Shown piece after piece: positions 1 to 6,691 of a stretch of DNA of 19,560 nucleotides. The stretch lies in contig JBNJCX010000033.1 in assembly GCA_051744365.1 (NCBI GenBank), forward strand, positions 1 to 19,560. The letters are read 5' to 3'. Positions within the stretch are counted from its first letter, which is position 1. The number at the start of each line of letters is the position of its first letter. The stretch is from Gudongella sp051744365 (GTDB lineage Bacteria; Bacillota; Clostridia; Tissierellales; Tissierellaceae). Below the pieces are notes generated by a model, which had not been told where the DNA came from, made no database searches, and saw only the letters and a list, made by a program, of their open reading frames with translations. Made by a program: the position numbers and the translations under genes.

Positions 1-85
1 ATGCCAAAAGAAATATAACTCCCAGTGCTGCAAATATTACCACCCACCTGAATCTAGGGTCAGGTCCCTTTTTAAAGTTGTTCAT
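1..85 (-). CDS. N-terminus of an unidentified membrane protein (cut by window edge)
   Basis: A minus-strand start codon at 85 is preceded by a clean GGGAGG ribosome binding site (about 92-98). The 28 visible residues begin MNNFKKGPDPRFRWVV and then become hydrophobic (VIFAALGVIFLLA), which fits a short basic cytoplasmic tail followed by a first transmembrane helix or an uncleaved signal anchor. The gene continues beyond base 1, so length and family cannot be judged. It has its own putative promoter just upstream and lies beyond the acetoin operon terminator, so it is probably an independent unit. I do not recognise the family. Confidence 0.6.
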   Translation of the reverse strand, partial: MNNFKKGPDPRFRWVVIFAALGVIFLLA

Positions 86-116
86 ATGAATACCTCCCGT
101 AATTTCTTTTGAGTTT

Positions 117-125
117 ATTATACCA
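117..125 (-). promoter_or_regulatory. Extended -10 promoter for the left-edge gene
   Basis: Read on the minus strand the bases give TGGTATAAT, a perfect TATAAT with a TGn extension. It lies about 30 bases upstream of the start codon at 85. No convincing -35 box is present at 17 bases, which is tolerated by extended -10 promoters. The position would give a leader of about 25 nucleotides. Confidence 0.5.
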
Positions 126-289
126 TAGTCGCAGAAAGTCGAAGGCAAGAAAGTGGAAAGAAAATGAATTTAACCGTTACAAGCGTAGCGTTTCTAATGT
201 ATGAAAGCCGAAGGGAACATTTTTAAGGACATTACTTGGCCAAGCGGCCTTGAGCGGTCCGTAAAAAATCGTTGCCGAGGCTTTCATTG

Positions 290-387
290 CAATTCACAAT
301 GAAAAAACCAGAACATGAATATGCTTCGATGTTCTGGCTAAATCTCAAATAAAATCTTGTTAATTGTGAATTGAGCATTGTGAAATG
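290..387. repeat. Short inverted/direct repeat of ATTGTGAATTG around the aco terminator
   Basis: CAATTCACAAT at about 290-300 is the reverse complement of ATTGTGAATTG at about 363-373. A partial copy (CATTGTGAAATGA) follows at about 375-387. The copies bracket the terminator hairpin. Short elements of this type are common between genes in clostridia; no function is visible. The rest of 126-290 holds a small GC-rich patch (about 236-262, containing the palindrome CTTGGCCAAG) and no coding sequence that I can support. Confidence 0.4.
302..337 (-). terminator. Rho-independent terminator of the aco operon
   Basis: On the minus strand the 9-bp stem CCAGAACAT / ATGTTCTGG (329-337 with 308-316) closes a 12-base loop and is followed directly by six U residues. 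It lies about 60 bases after the acoL stop codon and ends the acetoin operon. Confidence 0.85.
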
Positions 388-398
388 AGAATTTTACT

Positions 399-1787
399 CT
401 ATCCCGGCAAATGCACTGCCTTTCCAAAAACTCCCTCTACCGCTTCGTGAATCGATTCACCCACAGTTGGATGGGCATATATGGTTGTAAGAAGCTCATC
501 GACTGTGGCCTCAAGCCTTATTGCAACAGCGCCGGCAGCGATAAGCTCCGTAGCGCTGCTTCCGGCAATATGAATTCCCAAAACCTCTCCGGTATTTTCA
601 TTTGCCACAATCTTTACAAGTCCCCTTACATCACCAGTAATAACTGCCTTCCCATTGCCATACATAGGGAATCTGCCTGTTTTTATACGGTAGCCCTTAT
701 CCAGGGCTTCCTTTTCGGTCATACCAACTGAAGCAAGCTCAGGCTTTGTATACACACAATATGGAATGGTCCTGAAATCCATCGCCATTCTCTTACCCAT
801 GATCAGTTCTGAAACCATCAGTCCTGAGGCTGATGCCACATGGGCAAGTTGAACCCCGCCTGTACAGTCTCCTATTGCATAAATATTATCCACCTCTGTT
901 TGGAAGAGCCTGTCAACTCCAATTGCTCCCCTTTCAACCTTTACTCCAAGCTCCTGAAGTCCCAGATCATCTCCGGCAGGTTTTCTTCCAGTTGCCATTA
1001 ATACCTTGTCAGCCACTACCTGGAAGGTTTCATCTCCCTTCTGGGCTGAAACCTGTAGACCACCATCAGCCTTATCTATTTTTATAACCTTTGCAGACTT
1101 GTGGATTTCTACTCCATTTTCAAGGAGTGCTGTCTCCAGACTTCCCACTATTTCCTGATCCATATTTGCAACCAACTGAGGAAGCATCTCTACAATTGTC
1201 ACCTTGCATCCAACGTTGGAGTACATATTTGCAAATTCTACACCGATTACTCCTCCACCTATTATACATAGACTCTCCGGAATCTCTGAAAGACTCATGG
1301 CTTCTCTGCTCGTTATAACCCCGTCAAGGTCGTGACCGGGAACCGGAATTACGATTGACTTGGATCCCGTAGCAACAATGGCACGGTCGAATGAAACCCT
1401 TTTTGTTCCTCCATTATTCAAATCAACTTCGATGCTATTCTTTGATGAGAATCTTGCAGTACCTTCAATCACCTCAATATTACCTGTTCTAAGAAGGTTC
1501 TTTACACCCTCCACAAGCTGTGTAGCAACCAGATTTTTCCTGGTCTGGAGCTCCTGCCAGTTTATTTTTAGATTATCCAGCTCCAAGCCCAGAGCACCAG
1601 CCTCGTATTTCAGTTGATGATATATATCCGTTGAATAAAGAAGAACCTTCGTAGGAATACAGCCTGTATTCAGACAAGTCCCGCCGATATACTCCTTCTC
1701 AACAAGCACTACCTGGGCTCCCAGCTGTGCAGCCTTTACGGCTGACACATAGCCTCCCGAACCTCCACCGATTATCACAATCTTCAT
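399..1787 (-). CDS. acoL: Dihydrolipoyl dehydrogenase (E3) of the acetoin dehydrogenase complex
   Basis: FAD-containing E3 subunit. It reoxidises the dihydrolipoyl groups of the E2 subunit and passes electrons to NAD+. The 462-residue length is normal for the family. Visible marks are the N-terminal FAD-binding GGGSGG loop (residues 7-12), the redox disulfide CLNTGC (Cys38 and Cys43), a second Rossmann motif IGGGVIGVEF near residue 176, the FAD-contacting YAIGDC near residue 300, and the C-terminal AHPTVGE containing the catalytic histidine. There is no N-terminal lipoyl domain, unlike some acetoin E3 proteins. The start codon at 1787 follows a GGGGGG ribosome binding site that overlaps the acoC stop codon, 10 bases away. 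Last gene of the operon; assignment to acetoin rather than pyruvate dehydrogenase rests on the operon. Confidence 0.93.
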   Translation of the reverse strand: MKIVIIGGGSGGYVSAVKAAQLGAQVVLVEKEYIGGTCLNTGCIPTKVLLYSTDIYHQLKYEAGALGLELDNLKINWQELQTRKNLVATQLVEGVKNLLRTGNIEVIEGTARFSSKNSIEVDLNNGGTKRVSFDRAIVATGSKSIVIPVPGHDLDGVITSREAMSLSEIPESLCIIGGGVIGVEFANMYSNVGCKVTIVEMLPQLVANMDQEIVGSLETALLENGVEIHKSAKVIKIDKADGGLQVSAQKGDETFQVVADKVLMATGRKPAGDDLGLQELGVKVERGAIGVDRLFQTEVDNIYAIGDCTGGVQLAHVASASGLMVSELIMGKRMAMDFRTIPYCVYTKPELASVGMTEKEALDKGYRIKTGRFPMYGNGKAVITGDVRGLVKIVANENTGEVLGIHIAGSSATELIAAGAVAIRLEATVDELLTTIYAHPTVGESIHEAVEGVFGKAVHLPG

Positions 1788-1797
1788 AGTATCCCCC

Positions 1798-3102
1798 CTA
1801 AAGCAGTATTCTCAGCGGATGCTCCAGTGCTTCCTTCAACCTTGCCAGGAACATCGCTGCAACTGCCCCGTCAACTGTTCTGTGATCGGCAGTAAGTGAC
1901 AGCTTCATTAACGGTCTTGTACATACACAGCCCTCTAGCACAACTGGTGTATCGATTATTGCGTTTACACCGAGAATTGCGGATTCCGGCTGATTTATTA
2001 TGGGAGTAAAGCTTTCTATTCCAAACATGCCTATATTTGTAACAGTAAAGGTTCCTCCCTCTATTTCATCGGTTGTCAGCTGATTTGTCTTTGCCCTATA
2101 GGACAGATCCTTAATTTCATCGGAAATTTCCCCTAACTTCTTCACATGGGCATTTTTAACGACTGGAACCAGGAGACCATCCTCAAGTGCCACTGCCACT
2201 CCCATATTTACATAGTTTCTCAGTACGATTTCCTCTCCGTCCAGTGAGCAGTTCAAGTAGGGATGCTCAAGGAGCAGCAATGAGGTAACCTTTACAATAA
2301 GATCTGTGTAGGTTATGCTTCTTTCACCCTTGAGCTCCTCTCTCAAGGATTTCAGGTTTGTCATATCCACGGATATGGTGAAGTTGACCGTCGGTGCAGT
2401 ATGAGCACTTTCACTCATTCTTTTCCCTATGATCTTTCTCATTGTGGTCAGTGGAATCCTTCTGTCCTCAGGCTGTGCCATGGATGAATATTGAGCCTCT
2501 CTGTCAGCTCTAAGAACATCATCCTTCATTACTCTGCTTTCACTTGATATCTTGGAAACATCCACTCCAAGGTCTATGGCGGCCTTCTCTGCCGCCGGAC
2601 TTGCCTTGATTTTACCCTTGTTCTCCGCTGCATTCTTCACATCATCAAGGACAATCCTGCCTCCAGGGCCTGTTCCTTCAATTGTCTCAACGTCTATGCC
2701 TTCCTCCTCAGCCAGTTTCCTGGCAACAGGAGAGATCTTGACTTTGCCGGTTCTCTGGACCTTCTTCTCCGGCTCAGCTGTCTCTGCTGCTGTCTCTTCC
2801 TTAACCTCTGGTTTTTCTGACGGAGCTTCGGACACATCATCAAGTAATGAAGAAATATCTTCACCCTCTCCAGCAACTATGCCAACAGGCTCCATTATTG
2901 GAACTGTAGCTCCAGCCTGCACTATTATTTTTCTAAGAACTCCAGCTTCAGTGGCCTCTGCATCATTTGTTATCTTGTCTGTTTCAACACTGAATAATTT
3001 ATCTCCAACCTTTATGGGGTCTCCCTCTGCCTTGTACCACTTGGCAAGCTTTCCCTCCTTCATTGTAAGACCCAGCTTGGGCATTACTATCTTTTTCGCC
3101 AT
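1798..3102 (-). CDS. acoC: Dihydrolipoamide acetyltransferase (E2) of the acetoin dehydrogenase complex
   Basis: Core acyltransferase that moves the acetyl group from lipoyl to CoA. The start at 3102 (MAKKIVMPKLG) is chosen because GGAGGAGGT lies directly before it; the open frame extends 13 codons upstream without a signal. Domain order in the 434 residues: one lipoyl domain (1-80, lipoylated Lys43 in VETDKITND); an acidic E/P/A-rich linker; a subunit-binding domain (about 115-155, ISPVARKLAEEEGIDV with the GTGPGGR loop); a second, degenerate subunit-binding-like segment (about 160-195, ASPAAEKAAIDLGVDV with SSESRVMKDDV); then the catalytic domain ending in DHRTVDG, with the active-site His and Asp. 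The tandem binding segment is unusual. The gene sits 19 bases after acoX. Confidence 0.93.
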   Translation of the reverse strand: MAKKIVMPKLGLTMKEGKLAKWYKAEGDPIKVGDKLFSVETDKITNDAEATEAGVLRKIIVQAGATVPIMEPVGIVAGEGEDISSLLDDVSEAPSEKPEVKEETAAETAEPEKKVQRTGKVKISPVARKLAEEEGIDVETIEGTGPGGRIVLDDVKNAAENKGKIKASPAAEKAAIDLGVDVSKISSESRVMKDDVLRADREAQYSSMAQPEDRRIPLTTMRKIIGKRMSESAHTAPTVNFTISVDMTNLKSLREELKGERSITYTDLIVKVTSLLLLEHPYLNCSLDGEEIVLRNYVNMGVAVALEDGLLVPVVKNAHVKKLGEISDEIKDLSYRAKTNQLTTDEIEGGTFTVTNIGMFGIESFTPIINQPESAILGVNAIIDTPVVLEGCVCTRPLMKLSLTADHRTVDGAVAAMFLARLKEALEHPLRILL

Positions 3103-3121
3103 TTTACCTCCTCCTTCAGTG

Positions 3122-4117
3122 TTACCGGTTAAAGAACCCATTTTTCTGGGCTGACATGATTGTCCTTTTTATATTGACCCTGTACGGTCCATCTCTGGTT
3201 ATTTTAAATTGGAATGTATCACCTTGTTTGAAAGGCAACTCTCTTTCACCGTCAAGTGCCATTATCCCCTTGTATTCCATGGTCCACGAAAAAAACTCAC
3301 CCAATGGATGTACCACAGGCTCGTCAACTCTTATTTCCTTCATTGTTCCTGCAGCTATTGGAGCTACCAGTTCATTATCGCCTATATTTAAATTTATTGA
3401 TGCTCCAAAGTCATCTTCTTCGCTCACAAGCTTCTTTACACCTACAATTGTTGAAAAACCTATGGAAGCTGGATTGGCTCTGGATACTATGACCTTCTGG
3501 ATATCTGCTGGATTCCAGATTGCTTTTGATCCAATGTATGTCTGCTTTGAAATTACGCAGTCCACAAGTGCGATATCAATCATTTCTCCGCCCTTGTAAA
3601 TTTCAATCCTCTTGTCCCTCCTGCAGGTTTCGCCCATATTACATACATTTGTTGAAATTGCTGCAGCAGCAATTCCCACAACCGTTCCCTCAAGCATTTC
3701 CGGATAAACATTGTTTGTACCGGTTGATATGCTGATCAATGGTGTCGTTGTTATGGATTTTGCAACTGCTCTGCTGGTTCCGTCACCGCCAAGGGCTATG
3801 ATGCAATTAACACCTTTTTCCTCCATCAGCTTTGTGGCTAGAATGGTATCCTCGACACTTCCCCTTACTCTCATATCCAGAATTTCGACTGGAATATGAA
3901 GCTCCTTTGAACCCTTCAGCTCCTCATCAGCCTTGTAGCCTATAAGGAATGTATCGGGCATTACAACAACCTCTGTGATGCCTGCTCCCTGAGCAGCCAG
4001 GATAATTCTCTTTACAATATTCACCTTTTCATTGTTATCTACAACGGTTGCATGGGAAACAAGCCTTCGAATGTCCTTTCCAGATGCAGGATTGGCTATA
4101 ATTCCTATTGTACTCAT
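3122..4117 (-). CDS. acoX: AcoX, ATP-NAD kinase-like protein of the acetoin operon
   Basis: 331-residue protein of the ATP-NAD kinase-like group found inside many acetoin operons. The nucleotide-binding GGDGT loop is at residues 110-114, and an N-terminal GIIANPASGKD segment resembles the first strand and loop of the NAD kinase fold. The true role in acetoin breakdown is unknown; a link to cofactor (NAD or ThDP) handling is only guessed from the fold. It lies between E1 beta and E2, the same place as in the acoABXCL order that I recall from Clostridium magnum. Its start codon follows AAGGGGTGAG, which can pair with an upstream CCCCTT, so translation may be damped relative to acoB. Confidence 0.88.
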   Translation of the reverse strand: MSTIGIIANPASGKDIRRLVSHATVVDNNEKVNIVKRIILAAQGAGITEVVVMPDTFLIGYKADEELKGSKELHIPVEILDMRVRGSVEDTILATKLMEEKGVNCIIALGGDGTSRAVAKSITTTPLISISTGTNNVYPEMLEGTVVGIAAAAISTNVCNMGETCRRDKRIEIYKGGEMIDIALVDCVISKQTYIGSKAIWNPADIQKVIVSRANPASIGFSTIVGVKKLVSEEDDFGASINLNIGDNELVAPIAAGTMKEIRVDEPVVHPLGEFFSWTMEYKGIMALDGERELPFKQGDTFQFKITRDGPYRVNIKRTIMSAQKNGFFNR

Positions 4118-4124
4118 TTTCTCA

Positions 4125-4157
4125 CCCCTTGAAGGGGAGGCAACTTGAGTTGCCTCC
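4125..4157 (-). promoter_or_regulatory. Double hairpin between acoB and acoX
   Basis: Two adjacent dyads fill the 42-base acoB-acoX gap. GGAGGCAACT (4136-4145) pairs with AGTTGCCTCC (4148-4157) as a near-loopless, GC-rich stem. CCCCTT (4125-4130) can pair with AAGGGG (4132-4137) and would bury the acoX ribosome binding site. No U run follows, so this is not a normal terminator. It more likely sets mRNA stability or lowers acoX translation relative to the upstream E1 genes (inference). Confidence 0.6.
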
Positions 4158-4159
4158 TT

Positions 4160-5131
4160 CTAGAACATCTTCTTGACAGCTGTCGCAATTTCCTCTGCAC
4201 TTGGTACATAGTACTGCTCAAGTACCGGTGAGAATGGAACAGGAGTATTCATTGCACATAATCTTGCAACTGGTGCGTCCAGAAAGTCAAAGCCATCCTC
4301 GGCAATTACAGCCGCGATTTCGCTTGCGTAGCTTCCTCTTTTGTTTTCCTCCGATACAATTATGACCTTGTTGGTCTTTTCTATTGATTTCAAAAGAGTT
4401 TCCTTGTCAAATGGGAACAGAGTCCTTGGGTCGAGAATCTCGGCCTCGATTCCTTCTTCTGCCAGCTTTTCAGCTGCAGTGAGGGCTTCGTGTACCATCT
4501 TTCCTGTTGCAACAATTGTTACGTCACTTCCCTCTCGCTTGATATCCGCAACTCCAAATTTTATTGGTGCCATATTCTCATCCACTTCACCGCTGGCTCC
4601 GTAAAGAATCTTGTGCTCCAGGAATATGACGGGGTTTTCATCGTCTATGGACTGCAGCATCAGGCCATAGGCATCTGCTGGAGTCGAAGGATAAACTACC
4701 TTCAAACCCGGTATATGTGCAAGCCAAGCTTCCAGTGACTGGGAATGCTGGGCTGCTGCACTTATTCCTGCACCCAATGGCAGTCTTACAACCATTGGCA
4801 GATTGATCTTTCCACCAAACATATATCTCATTTTTGCAGCCTGGTTTACCAACTGGTCCGCACCAACTGTTGCAAAGTCAATAAACATAAGCTCTGCTAT
4901 CGGTCTAAGGCCTGTTGCGGCTGCACCTACCGCTGTTCCGATGATTGCACCTTCGGATATTGGGGTGTCCCTTACTCTTTCAGGCCCAAACTCATCAAAC
5001 ATTCCCGCTGATACGCCAAAGCAGCCTCCAAAGGCCCCAACGTCCTCGCCAAACAGCAATATATTCTCGTCTTCTCTCATTCGCTTGTTCATAGCCTCTC
5101 TGATTGCTTCCATCATACTCATGGTTTTCAT
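4160..5131 (-). CDS. acoB: Acetoin dehydrogenase E1 component, beta subunit
   Basis: Beta chain of the thiamine-diphosphate-dependent E1 heterotetramer, which cleaves acetoin to acetaldehyde and passes the acetyl unit to lipoyl-E2. The 323-residue length is typical. Visible family marks are the start MKTMSMMEAIREAMN, LFGEDVGAFGG (with the ThDP-activating Glu region), PISEGAIIGTAVGAA, the LMFIDF and AAKMRYMFGG segments, and the C-terminal transketolase domain beginning near VTIVATGKMV. The start at 5131 follows AGGAGG with 8-base spacing and directly abuts the acoA stop codon, so the two E1 chains are probably translated in a coupled way. E1 beta proteins of pyruvate and branched-chain complexes look similar; acoX and acoR in the locus settle the assignment. 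Confidence 0.92.
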   Translation of the reverse strand: MKTMSMMEAIREAMNKRMREDENILLFGEDVGAFGGCFGVSAGMFDEFGPERVRDTPISEGAIIGTAVGAAATGLRPIAELMFIDFATVGADQLVNQAAKMRYMFGGKINLPMVVRLPLGAGISAAAQHSQSLEAWLAHIPGLKVVYPSTPADAYGLMLQSIDDENPVIFLEHKILYGASGEVDENMAPIKFGVADIKREGSDVTIVATGKMVHEALTAAEKLAEEGIEAEILDPRTLFPFDKETLLKSIEKTNKVIIVSEENKRGSYASEIAAVIAEDGFDFLDAPVARLCAMNTPVPFSPVLEQYYVPSAEEIATAVKKMF

Positions 5132-6112
5132 CTATCTTACCTCCTCTACGATATCTGTATAAATATCCTGAACTATCGACTCTAAAGAAGGCACTGGGCT
5201 ATCCTCTGCAAACTTGATGGCACCCGCTATTTCCTTGGCAATTTCATCGTCTATTTTCTTCAACTCTTCTTCTGTTGCAATGTCGTTATCCAATAAGTAG
5301 GCCACTGCCCTTGGTAGAGGATCCTTTGCCATCCACTCCTGAACCTCTTCTGATACCCTGTAGGTAGCAGGGTCGCCTTCAAAGTGACCTTTTTGCCTGT
5401 ATGTCTTGCACTCTATCAAGGTTGGTCCCTGACCGCTTCTGGCTCTTGCTACAGCTTCAGTTGCAGCCTCGTATACTGCAAATATGTCGTTTCCATCGAC
5501 TACTATCCCTGGGATGTTGTAGGCAACCGCTCTGTCAGCAACATCCTGTATTGCCTGATGCCTCGCCTGGGACATTGAAATTCCATAGAGGTTGTTTTCA
5601 CATACAAATACAACAGGAAGTTTCCAGATGCTTGCCAGATTGATGGACTCGTGGAATGTACCTTGATTTGTAGACCCGTCTCCAAAGAAGCATGCGCACA
5701 CCTGTCCTGATTTTCTATACTTTGCGCTAAGTCCGGCCCCCACGGCTATATTCTGTCCTGCTCCAACGATACCGTTTGCACCTAGAATGCCCTTTGTAGC
5801 ATCGGCAATATGCATGGAGCCTCCCTTGCCTTTACAATATCCGGTTTCCTTTCCAAAAAGCTCTGCCATCATGTACTTGGTGTCTCCACCCTTGGCTATT
5901 ATATGTCCATGACCTCTGTGTGTACTGGTGATAAAGTCATCTTCGTTCAGACTTGAGCAAACTCCCGTAGCAACGGCTTCCTCACCAAGATATAGGTGAA
6001 CAAATCCAGGAATGCTACCCTCTGCAAACAATCGGCTTGCATTTGTTTCAAATTCCCTGATACGCCTCATAATCTTGTACATTTCAATTATTTTTTCATT
6101 ATTAAGATCCAA
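5132..6112 (-). CDS. acoA: Acetoin dehydrogenase E1 component, alpha subunit
   Basis: Alpha chain of E1 (326 residues), carrying most of the thiamine diphosphate site. The cofactor motif starts at GDG (144-146, in CFFGDGSTNQGTFHE) and ends at NN (173-174, in CENNLYGIS). The phosphorylation-loop-like THRGHGH (64-70) and the GKGGSMHI segment (95-102) are also typical. The start is a TTG at 6112: AGGAGGG lies 6 bases before it, while the next ATG (residue 11) has no ribosome binding site. It lies 15 bases after the Lin0512-family gene and directly before acoB. Confidence 0.92.
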   Translation of the reverse strand: MDLNNEKIIEMYKIMRRIREFETNASRLFAEGSIPGFVHLYLGEEAVATGVCSSLNEDDFITSTHRGHGHIIAKGGDTKYMMAELFGKETGYCKGKGGSMHIADATKGILGANGIVGAGQNIAVGAGLSAKYRKSGQVCACFFGDGSTNQGTFHESINLASIWKLPVVFVCENNLYGISMSQARHQAIQDVADRAVAYNIPGIVVDGNDIFAVYEAATEAVARARSGQGPTLIECKTYRQKGHFEGDPATYRVSEEVQEWMAKDPLPRAVAYLLDNDIATEEELKKIDDEIAKEIAGAIKFAEDSPVPSLESIVQDIYTDIVEEVR

Positions 6113-6127
6113 GAAAATCCCTCCTTG

Positions 6128-6484
6128 CTATAGTATCTCTACCTCTACACATGCCAATGCAGCCTCTATACTGCTGTCCTTGTCCCCGAAGTCTGGAATA
6201 AACAAGCCAGGTACAGTCATCCCGCCCTGAATCGTCTTAATTGTTTTCTTTCCCACAGGCAGGCATTTCTTTATCCTTTCGATATCTACCTCCTCAGGTC
6301 TTGCAACAGCGATAGTTACATTTACACCCACTCCTTCGTTTAGATTATTGATTCCGACAACCTCCTCAAGACCACAAAGACAGCTTTTTGATACGGCATC
6401 AAGCACCGCCTTTTCAGCGGCTCTGGTGACATCCTGTCCATGGAAATCAACGCCCAATCCAAACTCGATGATAAATCTATTCAT
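6128..6484 (-). CDS. Lin0512-family protein, first gene of the acetoin operon
   Basis: 118-residue small protein matching the conserved Lin0512 family (known to me as TIGR02058; no biochemical function known). The marks I recognise are MNRFIIEFGLGVDFHGQDVT followed by AAEKAVLDAVSKSCLCGL, and the repeated pattern of a short alpha/beta domain. The ATG at 6484 is preceded by GGAGGT with 6-base spacing; a TTG one codon earlier is too close to it. The gene is the first one after the sigma-54 promoter and is followed 15 bases later by acoA, so it is made together with the acetoin dehydrogenase. That suggests an accessory role in the pathway, which is inference from position alone. Confidence 0.82.
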   Translation of the reverse strand: MNRFIIEFGLGVDFHGQDVTRAAEKAVLDAVSKSCLCGLEEVVGINNLNEGVGVNVTIAVARPEEVDIERIKKCLPVGKKTIKTIQGGMTVPGLFIPDFGDKDSSIEAALACVEVEIL

Positions 6485-6560
6485 CAAATCACCTCCACTA
6501 ACTGCCCTCTTTGCAATTCCCCCCTTTCCTGCGGGCCATAAAGTACTACGCTTATATATT

Positions 6561-6575
6561 GCAATTCCCGTGCCA
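6561..6575 (-). promoter_or_regulatory. Sigma-54 (-24/-12) promoter of the aco operon
   Basis: The minus strand reads TGGCACGGGAATTGC followed by AAT. It matches the consensus TGGCAC-N5-TTGC with exact GG-N10-GC spacing (GG 6574-6573, GC 6562-6561). Transcription would start near 6549, leaving a leader of about 65 nucleotides before the Lin0512-family gene. The neighbouring sigma-54 activator gene makes this the expected promoter type. Confidence 0.92.
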
Positions 6576-6584
6576 ACTTACTAT

Positions 6585-6600
6585 AACGCTCGAATGCGTT
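6585..6600. promoter_or_regulatory. Short dyad upstream of the -24 box
   Basis: AACGC (6585-6589) and GCGTT (6596-6600) form an inverted repeat with a 6-base centre, 9 bases upstream of the -24 element. It could be a site for a second regulator or chance; nothing else supports it. Confidence 0.25.
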
Positions 6601-6640
6601 GATTTGCTGAATTACCGCCCTGAAAAATTCCCTCCAAATA

Positions 6641-6690
6641 GAATAATTCCCATAATCGGGAATTATTCTTCTCGATTATGGGAATTATTC
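6641..6690. promoter_or_regulatory. 18-bp perfect inverted repeat: probable AcoR enhancer site
   Basis: GAATAATTCCCATAATCG (6641-6658) is the exact reverse complement of 6673-6690. A third copy of the half-site GGGAATTATTC lies inside at 6658-6668, so the first 28 bases form a second dyad (11-bp arms, 6-base centre). The element begins 1 base after the acoR stop codon and lies about 90-140 bases upstream of the predicted aco start site. That is the usual distance for an upstream activator sequence bound by a Fis-type HTH dimer. It could also serve as the acoR transcription terminator, although the T run after it is poor (TATTTGG). Confidence 0.65.
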
Positions 6691-6691
6691 T

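Noticed and set aside
2552..3154. 200-codon open frame on the plus strand opposite acoC
   Set aside because: It mirrors the Ala/Glu-rich linker of acoC, has no ribosome binding site, and gives a low-complexity Ser/Pro/Thr protein; it is a shadow of the real gene.
6511..6526. Second TTGCAATTCCCC block that looks like another -12 element downstream of the aco promoter
   Set aside because: No GG lies 12 bases upstream at the -24 position (the bases read AA on the minus strand), so it does not form a sigma-54 promoter.
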